Of a stretch of 64,000 bases of DNA, positions 53,471-61,837 are shown piece after piece. Each line of letters begins with the position of its first letter. Within the stretch, counting starts at the first letter, position 1. The DNA comes from Ferrovibrio sp046294345 (GTDB lineage: Bacteria; Pseudomonadota; Alphaproteobacteria; Ferrovibrionales; Ferrovibrionaceae). The DNA lies in the NCBI GenBank assembly GCA_046294345.1, contig JBKBJT010000006.1, positions 1 to 64,000 on the forward strand, given 5' to 3'. The position numbers and the translations under genes were made by a program. The notes below the pieces were generated by a model. It saw nothing but the letters and a program-made list of their open reading frames with translations. It was not told the DNA's origin and made no database searches.

Positions 53471-53605
53471 AAGCGGCGAATTACAGCGGCTCGGCGCCGG
53501 CCGGGCGAATAACCGGGTATTCAACGGTGCCGTTTTTTTACGATGGCCAACAACAGTAAAAATATCTAGAACATATAAAGAACAATATGGCGGAGACAAG
53601 AGGCC

Positions 53606-54079
53606 ATGCCGGCGGACGATTTCACTGCCTATGTGATGGACTGCCTGAATGCCGCCCGGGTCGGACCGGTGACGCGCGAGCGGCTGTTCAGCGGCAGCGG
53701 ATTGCGCATCGACGGGGTGCTGTTCGGCGTGATCCTGCGGGGCACGCTGTTTTTTGTGGTCGACGAGCAGACCAGGCCACGTTTCATCGATGCCGGCATG
53801 GGACCGTTCCGCTACAGCCGCAAGGATGTGCAGCAGGCAATCGAACGCTGGTACGAACTGCCCGAGGATGTACTGCTCGATGCGGCCGACCTGCGCGACT
53901 GGGTGCATGACGCGCTGGCGGCAGCGCGCCGTACGGCGAAACCGGAAAGGCCGAAGCAGAGCCGGGTGAAAAAGCCTGCCGCGAAAAAACCGGCCGTGAA
54001 AAAGGCGGTGGTGAAGAAGGCTGTGAAGAAACCGGCTGTGAAAAAGCCCGTGGCGAAACGGCGTTCCCGGTCGACGTGA
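53606..54079 (+). CDS. TfoX N-terminal-domain protein with H1-like basic tail
   Basis: A 157-residue protein. Residues 1-107 match the TfoX N-terminal domain (DFTAYVMDCLNAARVGPVTR, ERLFSGSGLRIDGVLFG, PFRYSRKDVQQAIERWYELP, read in segments). The last 40 residues are a K/A/P/V repeat with units like KKPAVKK and KKAVVKK ending RRSRST, resembling eukaryotic histone H1 or bacterial AlgP/HctB tails that bind DNA. TfoX in gammaproteobacteria regulates competence; short alphaproteobacterial TfoX-domain proteins are uncharacterised. It lies directly downstream of the GCCAA array. Its stop abuts the opposing gene through TGATCA. Confidence 0.85.
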   Translation: MPADDFTAYVMDCLNAARVGPVTRERLFSGSGLRIDGVLFGVILRGTLFFVVDEQTRPRFIDAGMGPFRYSRKDVQQAIERWYELPEDVLLDAADLRDWVHDALAAARRTAKPERPKQSRVKKPAAKKPAVKKAVVKKAVKKPAVKKPVAKRRSRST

Positions 54080-54271
54080 TCAGATCTCCTGCCGGCGGGT
54101 GTCGCGCAGGGCCTGGAACAGCGGCAGGGCGCTGAACAGGGCGGCGATGCCGGCGGCTGCGGTCCAGTCCAGCGCCCCCCAGCTGACCAGCCCGTCGGCC
54201 ACGAAGAAGAACAGGACGATGGCGAGTGCGACGAAGAAGGCAGCGCCCGGGGTGTTGTGGGGGGAGGTCAT
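54080..54271 (-). CDS. 63-residue two-helix membrane protein
   Basis: A small protein with two hydrophobic segments (about 11-27 and 37-53) joined by WGALDW and ending RDTRRQEI. The family is not recognised. The ATG at 54271 has GGAG six bases upstream, which makes it better supported than the start 12 bp earlier. It converges head-on with the TfoX-domain gene. Confidence 0.6.
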   Translation of the reverse strand: MTSPHNTPGAAFFVALAIVLFFFVADGLVSWGALDWTAAAGIAALFSALPLFQALRDTRRQEI

Positions 54272-54393
54272 GGCGGTCTCCACGAAAAGAATACGCAGAG
54301 ACTAAACGCGGGATGATCCTCGCGCCGCCGACAAGGCTGTGATCCCTGTGACTAGGCTGTGACCAGGCGACAGATTCCCAACCAGCCCGCCGG

Positions 54394-54870
54394 TCAATCT
54401 GAAGGCAGCATGTTTTCGATGGTTTCCTTCAGTTCTTTTATCAGCTCGCCGACGCCAGTCGCGGCCACGAAACTGCCAAGCAGAGTGTTGATGCTTGCCA
54501 GCACTTTGCCCAGAAACTTCCTCAGCTGATCCAAGACAATGTTCGGGGCGGAAATCCTGTTCGACCAATATTCGAGGACCCTCAGCTTGCCATGCAGGGA
54601 AGGGCCGGTGAGTCCGGCGCGCTGCAGCGGAGTGCGCATGAAGCTGCTTTCGGATCGCAGGTATTCGTCCGCCACGGAAAACTCGCGTTCCGCCTCCTTG
54701 AACATGCCGGGCAGGAATTCACCGCTCCGCATGTCTTCGGGGAACAAGAGGCCGCTGTCCCGATAGCGCTGCGTGAAGCTGATCCCCTGCAGGAAATGAT
54801 GTAGTTGCGCAAAGAAGCTCTGCAGCAGCCGGAAGTCATCCCCGTCCTGCCATTCAAATACGAAAGACAT
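54394..54870 (-). CDS. Orphan protein of unknown function, lower GC
   Basis: A 158-residue, mostly helical soluble protein; the C-terminal third (FLGKVLASINTLLGSFVAATG) is amphipathic or weakly hydrophobic and could associate with membranes. I do not recognise any family. The ATG at 54870 has GGGGGAG six bases upstream; the ATG at 54876 sits directly on that site and is less likely. Base composition is visibly more A/T-rich than its neighbours, hinting at acquisition from elsewhere. Flanked by about 100-bp gaps on both sides. Confidence 0.6.
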   Translation of the reverse strand: MSFVFEWQDGDDFRLLQSFFAQLHHFLQGISFTQRYRDSGLLFPEDMRSGEFLPGMFKEAEREFSVADEYLRSESSFMRTPLQRAGLTGPSLHGKLRVLEYWSNRISAPNIVLDQLRKFLGKVLASINTLLGSFVAATGVGELIKELKETIENMLPSD

Positions 54871-54980
54871 AGCCATCTCCCCCTATCCATCCGCCAGGAG
54901 ATAAGAAGATACCGCTATTGAACAGGCTGCCCAGAACGATCTTGGTGATTCGAGGCCAAGACTACAGAGGTATGCGCCGT

Positions 54981-56357
54981 TCAGCCTTTTTTGCCGTAGC
55001 GCTTCTCGATGGCCGCATACAGTGCGCGCAGGCCGGTGGCCTCGGCGCCGAGCGGGCGGCCGGGCCGGGCCTTCGGGTTCCACGCGAACATGTCGAGATG
55101 GGCGTAGGACTTCGTCTTGGTCACGAACTCCTTCAGGAACAGCGCCGCCGTGATCGAGCCGGCGAAGGGCGTGTCGCCCGAATTGCTGAGATCGGCCACC
55201 TTGCCCTCGATATAGTCGCGATAGGGCTGGTGCAGCGGCAGGCGCCAGAGCGGATCGCCCGCGCTCAGGCCCGCATCCAGCAGGGCCTGCGCCATGGCAT
55301 CGTCGGTCGAGAACAACGCCGGCAGGTCGGGGCCGACGGCGACGCGGGCCGCGCCGGTCAGCGTGGCGGCGTCGATCAGCCAGTCGGGTTTTTCCGCATC
55401 GGCCTCGGCCAGCGCGTCGCCCAGCACCAGGCGGCCTTCGGCATCGGTGTTGCCGATCTCCACCGTCAGGCCCTTGCGGCTGGGCAACACGTCGCCGGGG
55501 CGGAAGGCGTTGCCCGAAACGCTGTTTTCCACCGCGCCGATCAGCACGCGCAGGCGCACCGGCAGTTGCATCGCCATGATCGTGGCCGCCAGGCCCAGCA
55601 TCACGGCCGCGCCGCCCATGTCTTTTTTCATCAGCAGCATGCCGGCCGAAGGCTTCAGATCGAGGCCGCCGGTATCGAAGCACACACCCTTGCCGACCAG
55701 GGTGAGCTTCGGGTGCTTCGGATTGCCCCAGCGCATGTCGATCAGCCGCGGCAGACGATGTGAGGCGCGGCCGACGGCATGGATCATCGGATAATTCTGC
55801 TCCAGCAGCTCCTCGCCGATGATGCAGTTGAATTCGGCACCGCCGATCAGGGCGACGGCGCGGGCCGCTTCGGCCAGCTCGGCCGGACCCATGTCGCCGG
55901 CCGGCGTGTTGATCAGGTCGCGCGCCAGCACGATGCCGTCATACAGCGCCACCACGCGCTGCTTGCTGGCCTTGGCCGGCCAAATCAGGCGGGCAGATTT
56001 CTTCTCGATCTTTTTGTAGCGGTCGAAGCGGTAATTCGCGAGCGCCCAGCCCAGCGCAGCGGCATCGCCTGCCTTGCCATCGGTGAGCCGGTATTCGCCG
56101 CCAGGCAAAGCGGCGGCGATGGCGGCATAGGACCACAGGTCGGGCTGTTCGGGCAGGCCGGCGATCACGCGAACGGGCTTGCCGGTTTTGGCGTCGGTCA
56201 GCACCAGAACCTGGCCGGGTTTTGCCTTGAAACCCTGGGTTTCAGCCAGGCCGGTCACCGGCGCCTTCTCGCGGGCCAGCCGGGCCGGCCATTGCTTGGC
56301 CGTGCAGGTCTCGACGGGGATGGCGGCGGCGGCCTTGGCGGTGAGGGTGGCGGTCAC
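54981..56357 (-). CDS. M17 leucyl aminopeptidase family protein
   Basis: A 458-residue cytosolic zinc aminopeptidase. The catalytic core shows LVGKGVCFDTGGLDLKPS, MKKDMGGAA and the M17 signature NTDAEGRLVLGDAL. The N-terminal domain is shorter than that of E. coli PepA, as in many alphaproteobacterial members. It removes N-terminal residues from peptides and may feed glutathione turnover. Divergent from the GST gene. Confidence 0.94.
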   Translation of the reverse strand: MTATLTAKAAAAIPVETCTAKQWPARLAREKAPVTGLAETQGFKAKPGQVLVLTDAKTGKPVRVIAGLPEQPDLWSYAAIAAALPGGEYRLTDGKAGDAAALGWALANYRFDRYKKIEKKSARLIWPAKASKQRVVALYDGIVLARDLINTPAGDMGPAELAEAARAVALIGGAEFNCIIGEELLEQNYPMIHAVGRASHRLPRLIDMRWGNPKHPKLTLVGKGVCFDTGGLDLKPSAGMLLMKKDMGGAAVMLGLAATIMAMQLPVRLRVLIGAVENSVSGNAFRPGDVLPSRKGLTVEIGNTDAEGRLVLGDALAEADAEKPDWLIDAATLTGAARVAVGPDLPALFSTDDAMAQALLDAGLSAGDPLWRLPLHQPYRDYIEGKVADLSNSGDTPFAGSITAALFLKEFVTKTKSYAHLDMFAWNPKARPGRPLGAEATGLRALYAAIEKRYGKKG

Positions 56358-56467
56358 GTTAGCCTCGGAAGCGGAAAGATGGCGGGTGTCTGGGCGAATA
56401 GGCCTGCCTCGTTTATAAGGGCTGCGCGTCCGGAACGAAATACGCGGCCATCATCAGGAGCCTTCCC

Positions 56468-57115
56468 GTGAGCGATCTGACCCTCGTCATCGGCAACAAG
56501 AACTACTCGAGCTGGAGCCTGCGGCCCTGGCTGGCGCTCAAGGCCACCGGCCAGGCCTTCGACGAGGTTCTGATCGGCCTGCGCCAGCCCGACAGCAAGG
56601 CAAAAATCCTGAGCCATTCCGCTGCCGGCAAGGTGCCGGTGCTGAAGCATGGCGATCTGCTGATCTGGGACAGTCTGGCGATCTGCGAATACATCGCCGA
56701 GACCTGGCCCGAGGCGAAGCTGCTGCCGGAAGATCGCCGCGCCCGCGCCGTGGCGCGCAGCGTGATGAGCGAGATGCATTCGGGCTTCGCCGCGCTGCGC
56801 CATGACCTGCCGATGGATATCTGCCGTCTGGGCAAGGCACCGGGGATTCCCTCGAAAGAGGCCAAGCTCGACATCGCCCGCATCCAGCAGATCTGGCAGG
56901 ATTGCCGCGGCCGTTTCGGCAAGGATGGCGAATTCCTGTTCGGCCGTTTCAGCCTGGCCGACTGCATGTATGCGCCGGTGGCGACGCGGTTGCGCAGCTA
57001 TGGCGTGCCGCTGGATGCCGTTTCGGCAGCCTATGTCGATGCGATCTATGCCCATCCTGCCATGCAGGAATGGATCGCCGCTTCGGCCAAGGAACAGCCG
57101 CTACCCGAGCCCTGA
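56468..57115 (+). CDS. Glutathione S-transferase family protein
   Basis: A 215-residue cytosolic GST. The N-terminal thioredoxin-like domain has NKNYSSWSLRPWLAL and the glutathione-binding GKVPVLKHGDLLIWDSLAI (cis-proline and Glu/Asp-Ser motif); the rest is helical. The start is GTG (56468) with AGGAG seven bases upstream. The substrate is unknown. It abuts the TAXI gene stop (TGATCA shared by the two stops). Confidence 0.92.
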   Translation: MSDLTLVIGNKNYSSWSLRPWLALKATGQAFDEVLIGLRQPDSKAKILSHSAAGKVPVLKHGDLLIWDSLAICEYIAETWPEAKLLPEDRRARAVARSVMSEMHSGFAALRHDLPMDICRLGKAPGIPSKEAKLDIARIQQIWQDCRGRFGKDGEFLFGRFSLADCMYAPVATRLRSYGVPLDAVSAAYVDAIYAHPAMQEWIAASAKEQPLPEP

Positions 57116-58159
57116 TCAGGTGATCAGCTTCATCTCGCGATAGAATCGCTCCGCACCGCGATGCAGCGGCGTGGAGACGCCGAGCAGGGCGGTGCCGAGG
57201 CGGATTCTCTGCGCCATGGCCGGACCGGCATCGAGGATGCGGCGATTCTGCGGGTGCCACAGGGCGCGCAGGATCTCATAGGCCAGGTCGGGATCCAGAC
57301 TTTCCGGCACCACCCATTGCATGCCGATGCTGACCGTTTCGGTCTGCTGTACGTCGGCATAGGTGGAAGCCGGGATCAGGTCGCGGCTGAAAAAATGGTG
57401 GCGGCGCAGGGCGCCTTCGATCTGTTTGCCGGCCAATGGCACCAGATCGGCGATCTTGCGGTCGGTCAGGTCGCCCACCGTGGGCGCCGGCTGGCCCGAG
57501 ATCAGAAAGAAGGCATCCAGTTCGTCGCGCGCCATCAGGTCGGCGGCTTCGCCCGGATCGACTTCCAGCAGCTTCACCTGTTGCAGACGCACGCCATAGG
57601 CGGCCAGGATGATTTCGGCATTGAAGCGGGTGCCCGAGCCGCTGCGGTCGATCGACACGCGCTTGCCGACCAGGTCGCGGACTTCAGCGATGCCGCTGCC
57701 CCGGCGCACCACCAGATGCACCGTCTCGGGATAGAGGTTGGCCAGCACCCGCAGATTGGCCTGCTTGGAACGGCGGAAATACAGCCCCTCGCCCTGCCAG
57801 GCGCTGAAGACCAGATCGGCCTGGGCGAATCCGGATTCGATGCTTTCGTTGCCCACGGCGGCCAGGTTGGCGACCGAGCCGGCGCTGGAGAGTGCCACGG
57901 CGATCATGCCGGGCACGCCGCAGGAGCCGCCTTTCTCGCAGGGCCGGCTGCCCGGCGGGTTGGAGATGGCCGAGGCGATGGTGACGCCGACCGGGAAGGC
58001 GGTGGTATGGGCCGATCCGGTGAGGATGCGGAAAAAGCCGCCCATGACCGGCGCGGTGGCGGCGGCTGTGGCTGTGGGTGCCTCCTGGGCGCCGGCGCGG
58101 CCGAGGCCCAGTGCCAGGCCCGAGACAAGAGACGTGGAAAGGAAGTCGCGGCGACGCAT
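57116..58159 (-). CDS. TAXI-family TRAP solute-binding protein
   Basis: A 347-residue periplasmic binding protein of the TRAP-TAXI type. It has a Tat-like signal (MRRRDFLSTSLVSGLALGLG). The mature part begins with FFRILTGSAHTTAFPVGVTIAS and contains the family pattern IESGFAQADLVFSAWQG and VGKRVSIDRSGSGTRFNAE. No TRAP permease (fused 4TM/12TM subunit) is nearby, so it either works with a distant permease or has another role. The ligand is unknown; glutamate-like substrates are known for the family. Confidence 0.88.
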   Translation of the reverse strand: MRRRDFLSTSLVSGLALGLGRAGAQEAPTATAAATAPVMGGFFRILTGSAHTTAFPVGVTIASAISNPPGSRPCEKGGSCGVPGMIAVALSSAGSVANLAAVGNESIESGFAQADLVFSAWQGEGLYFRRSKQANLRVLANLYPETVHLVVRRGSGIAEVRDLVGKRVSIDRSGSGTRFNAEIILAAYGVRLQQVKLLEVDPGEAADLMARDELDAFFLISGQPAPTVGDLTDRKIADLVPLAGKQIEGALRRHHFFSRDLIPASTYADVQQTETVSIGMQWVVPESLDPDLAYEILRALWHPQNRRILDAGPAMAQRIRLGTALLGVSTPLHRGAERFYREMKLIT

Positions 58160-58255
58160 GAATCATTTATACGCCCGGTGCCGATGGCTGGCCAGCAACG
58201 CCTGCGTGACAGATCTGGCGTGACAGGCCCGGCGCGCTCCGTAAGTGGCGTGCGC

Positions 58256-58549
58256 CTATTCCCGGGGGCTGCCGGAACGGCTGAAGGGACGGTCGAATTT
58301 CAGCTTGGCGGCCAGAACGGCGGCGGTCAGGCAGAGCGTGACCATGTTGGCGGCGATCAGGCCGGGCGAGCCGATCAGCAGGCCGTAGACCAGCCACAGC
58401 GCGATGCCGAGGTTCATCAGCAGGAACATGATCAGCGAGATGTCGCGCGCGGTGCGGCTGCGCCAGACCTTCAGCACCTGGGGCACATAGGCCAGCGTGG
58501 TCAGAAAGCCGGCGACCAGCCCGGTCGATTCGACGAGTTCAGCGGACAT
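58256..58549 (-). CDS. SemiSWEET sugar transporter
   Basis: A 97-residue three-helix protein of the bacterial SemiSWEET/PQ-loop family, which dimerises to pass sugars. The PQ motif is in LAYVPQVLKVWRSRTARDIS, and the rest fits the three-helix layout (about 8-27, 41-60, 67-83). The ATG at 58549 gives the normal size; the longer open frame overlaps the HIT gene. It follows the HIT gene by 17 bp, probably as one transcript. Confidence 0.9.
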   Translation of the reverse strand: MSAELVESTGLVAGFLTTLAYVPQVLKVWRSRTARDISLIMFLLMNLGIALWLVYGLLIGSPGLIAANMVTLCLTAAVLAAKLKFDRPFSRSGSPRE

Positions 58550-58566
58550 TGCCCCAGTATACGCGG

Positions 58567-58977
58567 TCAGACGCGGGTGATGAAGGCGTTCTGCAGCCGG
58601 GCGATGGTGCTGCGCAGGGCGGCATCCTCGTAGGGCCGGGCGGGCAGCTTGCCCCAAATCGGCCCCGGCCAGGCCGGGTCCTCGCGGAACCGGGCGACGA
58701 CATGGACGTGCAACTGGGGCACCATGTTGCCCAGAGCGCCGACATTCAGCTTGTGCGGTTCGAAACAATGTTGCAGCACGCGCTGGGCCTGGGCGATTTC
58801 GTTGATCAGCAGCTTGCGCTGCTTTTCGTTCAGCTCGTGGATCTCGGTGATGTTTTCCACCGACGGGATCAGCACCAGCCAGGGATACTGGGCGTCGTTC
58901 ATCAGCTGCACGAGGCAGAGTTTCATGCGGCAGACCGGAAGAGTATCCCGGCGCAACTGGTCATGCAGGGTGAACAT
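58567..58977 (-). CDS. HIT domain protein
   Basis: A 136-residue histidine-triad-fold protein, likely a nucleotide hydrolase or transferase. The motif reads QLHVHVVAR, so the first triad histidine is glutamine while the two catalytic histidines remain; this variant is common among alphaproteobacterial HIT proteins. YPWLVLIPSVENITEIHEL is the N-terminal strand. Divergent from rlmI. Confidence 0.9.
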   Translation of the reverse strand: MFTLHDQLRRDTLPVCRMKLCLVQLMNDAQYPWLVLIPSVENITEIHELNEKQRKLLINEIAQAQRVLQHCFEPHKLNVGALGNMVPQLHVHVVARFREDPAWPGPIWGKLPARPYEDAALRSTIARLQNAFITRV

Positions 58978-59052
58978 CGTCTATCTTCGCTTTCTGAACG
59001 AGCGATACGCGTCGTGTATCGCGCTGATAAACCATTCACAGAGGATTTGTCC

Positions 59053-60246
59053 ATGGCCGCGAAAACGCTGCCCGTATTGCGCGTGAAAGCGCGCGAGGAG
59101 CGCCGTGTGAAGGGTGGACATCCCTGGGTGTACTCCAACGAACTGGAACTCGACGCCACGGCGAAAGCGCTACAACCCGGTACTCTTGTGCGCCTGTTCG
59201 ATGCTCATGGTGCGGGTATCGGTGTCGCGAGCTTCAATCCCCATTCGCTGATTGCCGCGCGTTTATGGTCGCGCGACACCGAAGCGCGCATAGACGCAGC
59301 TTTCTTCAGCGCCCGGCTGCAATCCGCAAAAACGCTCCGGGATCGCTGTTTCCCGTCGCCGTATTACAGACTGGTGCATGCCGAGGCCGATGGCATGCCC
59401 GGCGTGGTGATCGACCGTTACGACGATGTGTTCTGCCTGCAGGCCAACACGGCTGGCGCCGAAGCGCTGACGCCGCTCCTGATCGAAGCGCTGCAGGACC
59501 AGTTCAAGCCGCGCGCCATCGTGCTGCGTAACGACTCCGCCGTGCGCAAGCTGGAAGGCCTGGAGCAGGAGATCAGGCTGGCAGCCGGCGCGCTGGACAA
59601 GCCGGCGATGGTGGAGGAGGGCGGCGTGCGTTTCGCCCTCGACCTGCTGGAAGGGCAGAAGACCGGCTGGTATTTCGACCTGGCCGGCGCGCGCAGCATT
59701 CTGGCTTCACTTGCAAAAGGGCAGGAGATACTGGACTGCTACTGCAATTCCGGCGCCTTCGCACTGACCGCGGCAAAGGCCGGCGCAAAAAGCGTGCTGG
59801 GCATCGACCGTTCCGAACTGGCGCTGACGCAGGCGACGGATGCCGCGAAGCAGAACGGCCTGGTGAAAGCGGCGCGCTTCGAGAAGGGTGATGCCTTCGA
59901 TGCGCTGGAGAAACTGAACCAGTCGAGCGCGCGTTTCGGCGTCGTCGTCACCGATCCGCCCAATTTCGTCAAAAGTCGCAAGGACCTTGGGCCGGGCAGC
60001 CGCGCCTACCGCAAGCTGGCCAAACTGGCCGCGCCGCTGGTGGCGCCGGGCGGCCTGTGGTTCGTCGCCTGCTGCGCCCATCTGCTGCCGGGCGAATTGT
60101 TCGCCAAGGAAGTGGCGATCGGCCTGAGCAATGCCGGCCGTAGCGGCCGCATTCTCTATCAGGGCGGCGCCGGGCCCGATCATCCGGTGCATCCGCACCT
60201 GCCGGAAAGCGCCTACCTGAAATGGCAGATTCTGCAGCTCGACTGA
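59053..60246 (+). CDS. rlmI: Class I SAM-dependent rRNA methyltransferase, RlmI-like
   Basis: A 397-residue protein with an N-terminal PUA domain (RRVKGGHPWVYSNE, GTLVRLFDAHG) and a Rossmann methyltransferase. The central FDLLEGQKTGWYFDLAGAR pattern, the SAM loop ILDCYCNSGAFALTAAKAGA and the catalytic TDPPNFVKSR are typical of the RlmI (23S rRNA m5C) family. Exact target is inferred from E. coli RlmI. The ATG at 59053 is chosen. It faces the aminotransferase gene with a 1-bp gap. Confidence 0.9.
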   Translation: MAAKTLPVLRVKAREERRVKGGHPWVYSNELELDATAKALQPGTLVRLFDAHGAGIGVASFNPHSLIAARLWSRDTEARIDAAFFSARLQSAKTLRDRCFPSPYYRLVHAEADGMPGVVIDRYDDVFCLQANTAGAEALTPLLIEALQDQFKPRAIVLRNDSAVRKLEGLEQEIRLAAGALDKPAMVEEGGVRFALDLLEGQKTGWYFDLAGARSILASLAKGQEILDCYCNSGAFALTAAKAGAKSVLGIDRSELALTQATDAAKQNGLVKAARFEKGDAFDALEKLNQSSARFGVVVTDPPNFVKSRKDLGPGSRAYRKLAKLAAPLVAPGGLWFVACCAHLLPGELFAKEVAIGLSNAGRSGRILYQGGAGPDHPVHPHLPESAYLKWQILQLD

Positions 60247-60247
60247 A

Positions 60248-61441
60248 CTAGCGCCGGTTCAGGCTTCTGAACCACGGCTCCAGCCGGCGGATCGCCTCGT
60301 CGACGACGCTGGCATCCATGCAGAAGGAGAAGCGCAGGAAGCGGCGGCCGTCGGCGGTGTCGAAATCGACGCCGGGCGCCGTCACCACGCCGGTCTCTTC
60401 CAGCATGCGCTTGCAAAAGGCCACGGAATCGTCGCTGAAATCGCCGATATCGGCATAGAGGTAGAAAGCGCCATCGGGCGGCGCGAAGCGCGTGATGCCG
60501 AAGCGCGGCAGGGCGGCCAGCAGTGCATCGCGGTTGCGTTTATACGCCAGCACGCGGGCCTGCAATTCCTCGTCGGCATCGAGCGCAGCAACGCCGGCAA
60601 GCTGCGAGAGTGTGGGCGCGGAAATCTGCAGGCTGCCATGCAGCGCCTCGATGCGCGGCACCAGCCGCTCGGGCAGCACCAGCCAGCCGAGCCGCCAGCC
60701 GGTCATGCCCCAGTATTTCGAGAAACCGTTGATCACGATGGCGTCGTCGCCGGCAGACAGGATCGTGGCGGCCGGCTGGTCGTAGGCGACGCCGTGGTAG
60801 AGTTCGTCGACGATCAGCCACAGGCCGCGCGCATGGCAGGCGTCATAGATTGCGCGCAGTTCGGCCGCCGACAGCATGGTGCCGGTGGGATTGGCCGGGC
60901 TGGCCACCACGATGCCCTTCACCTGCGGCGGCAAGGCCGCGATCATCGCCGGTGTGACCTGGAAACGCGTGGTGGCATCGGTGGCAACGCGATGCGGGAT
61001 CAGGTCGAGCGCCTTCAGCGTGCCGCGATAGGCGGGATAGCTGGGCTCGACCACGGCCACGGTGTCGCCCGCGGAGAAGCAGGCCAGGAAGGCCAGCATA
61101 AAGCCCGACGAGGTGCCGATAGTGACGGCCACGCGCGATGCCGGAACGGCCAGGCCATGGCGGCGGCGATACAGGTTCGCGATGCCCTCGCGCAAAGGCA
61201 TGATGCCGAGCGCCTCGGTGTAGCCAAGCTGCCGTCCGCTGTTCAGCGCTTTCTGCGCGGCGGCAATGGCGGCCTGCGGCGGCGGCAGGGTCGGTTCGCC
61301 CACCAGCAGATTCACCACCGTGCCGCCGGCCTTCACCCGCGCATTCACCGCCTTGAAGATCTCCCACATCTGGTAGATATCGACATCGCTGCGGGGTGAA
61401 GCCGAGGGGGTGGAGAAAACGCGGTCGGCGCTGGCGAGCAT
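60248..61441 (-). CDS. PLP-dependent aminotransferase, class I/II
   Basis: A 397-residue fold-type I aminotransferase. The PLP lysine is in NGFSKYWGMTGWRLGW, the cofactor-ring aspartate context is LIVDELYHGV, and ASPANPTGTML is the substrate-side loop. The N terminus is SP-rich. Specificity is not readable from the motifs; aspartate or aromatic transaminases are the usual members. The ATG at 61441 is 7 bp past the VOC gene stop, so the two are cotranscribed. Confidence 0.92.
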   Translation of the reverse strand: MLASADRVFSTPSASPRSDVDIYQMWEIFKAVNARVKAGGTVVNLLVGEPTLPPPQAAIAAAQKALNSGRQLGYTEALGIMPLREGIANLYRRRHGLAVPASRVAVTIGTSSGFMLAFLACFSAGDTVAVVEPSYPAYRGTLKALDLIPHRVATDATTRFQVTPAMIAALPPQVKGIVVASPANPTGTMLSAAELRAIYDACHARGLWLIVDELYHGVAYDQPAATILSAGDDAIVINGFSKYWGMTGWRLGWLVLPERLVPRIEALHGSLQISAPTLSQLAGVAALDADEELQARVLAYKRNRDALLAALPRFGITRFAPPDGAFYLYADIGDFSDDSVAFCKRMLEETGVVTAPGVDFDTADGRRFLRFSFCMDASVVDEAIRRLEPWFRSLNRR

Positions 61442-61448
61442 GCTGATA

Positions 61449-61826
61449 TCAATCCACCGAGAAGGTGACGGCTTCGATGCGATAGCCGTCGGGGTCGAAA
61501 ACAAAGCCGGCATAATAGGTCGGCGTATACTGCGGGCGCAGGCCCGGCGCGCCATTGTCGCGGCCGCCCTGGGCCAGCGCAATGGCATGGAAGGCATCCA
61601 CGGCGCCGCGTGTGCCGGCCTCGAAACACAGATGCAGGCCCGATTTCGGATTGTCGGGCACCGGGCTGGGGCTGGCATCGAGCCAGAATTGCGGCCGGCC
61701 GCGGCCATAGCCCAGGCCATGCGCGCCTTCATAGAGCCGCGTGTAGCCCAGCGGTTGCAGCACGGCATCGTAGAAGCGGCCCGAGGCGGCCAGGTCGCGC
61801 ACCCCGATGGAGATGTGGTCGAACAT
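61449..61826 (-). CDS. VOC (glyoxalase/bleomycin-resistance fold) protein
   Basis: A 125-residue protein with the VOC signature MFDHISIGVRDLAASGRFYD and a C-terminal YYAGFVFDPDGYRIEAV with the metal glutamate. Possible metal ligands are His4 and the terminal Glu. The substrate is unknown. The ribosome site AAGGAGGT is a perfect anti-Shine-Dalgarno match, at good spacing. It lies between the DMT transporter and the aminotransferase in one minus-strand run. Confidence 0.9.
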   Translation of the reverse strand: MFDHISIGVRDLAASGRFYDAVLQPLGYTRLYEGAHGLGYGRGRPQFWLDASPSPVPDNPKSGLHLCFEAGTRGAVDAFHAIALAQGGRDNGAPGLRPQYTPTYYAGFVFDPDGYRIEAVTFSVD

Positions 61827-61837
61827 ATATAACCTCC

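Noticed and set aside
58567..58977. Missing first histidine of the HIT triad as a sign of inactivity
   Set aside because: The QLHVHV variant is common in alphaproteobacterial HIT proteins, and the two catalytic histidines are present.
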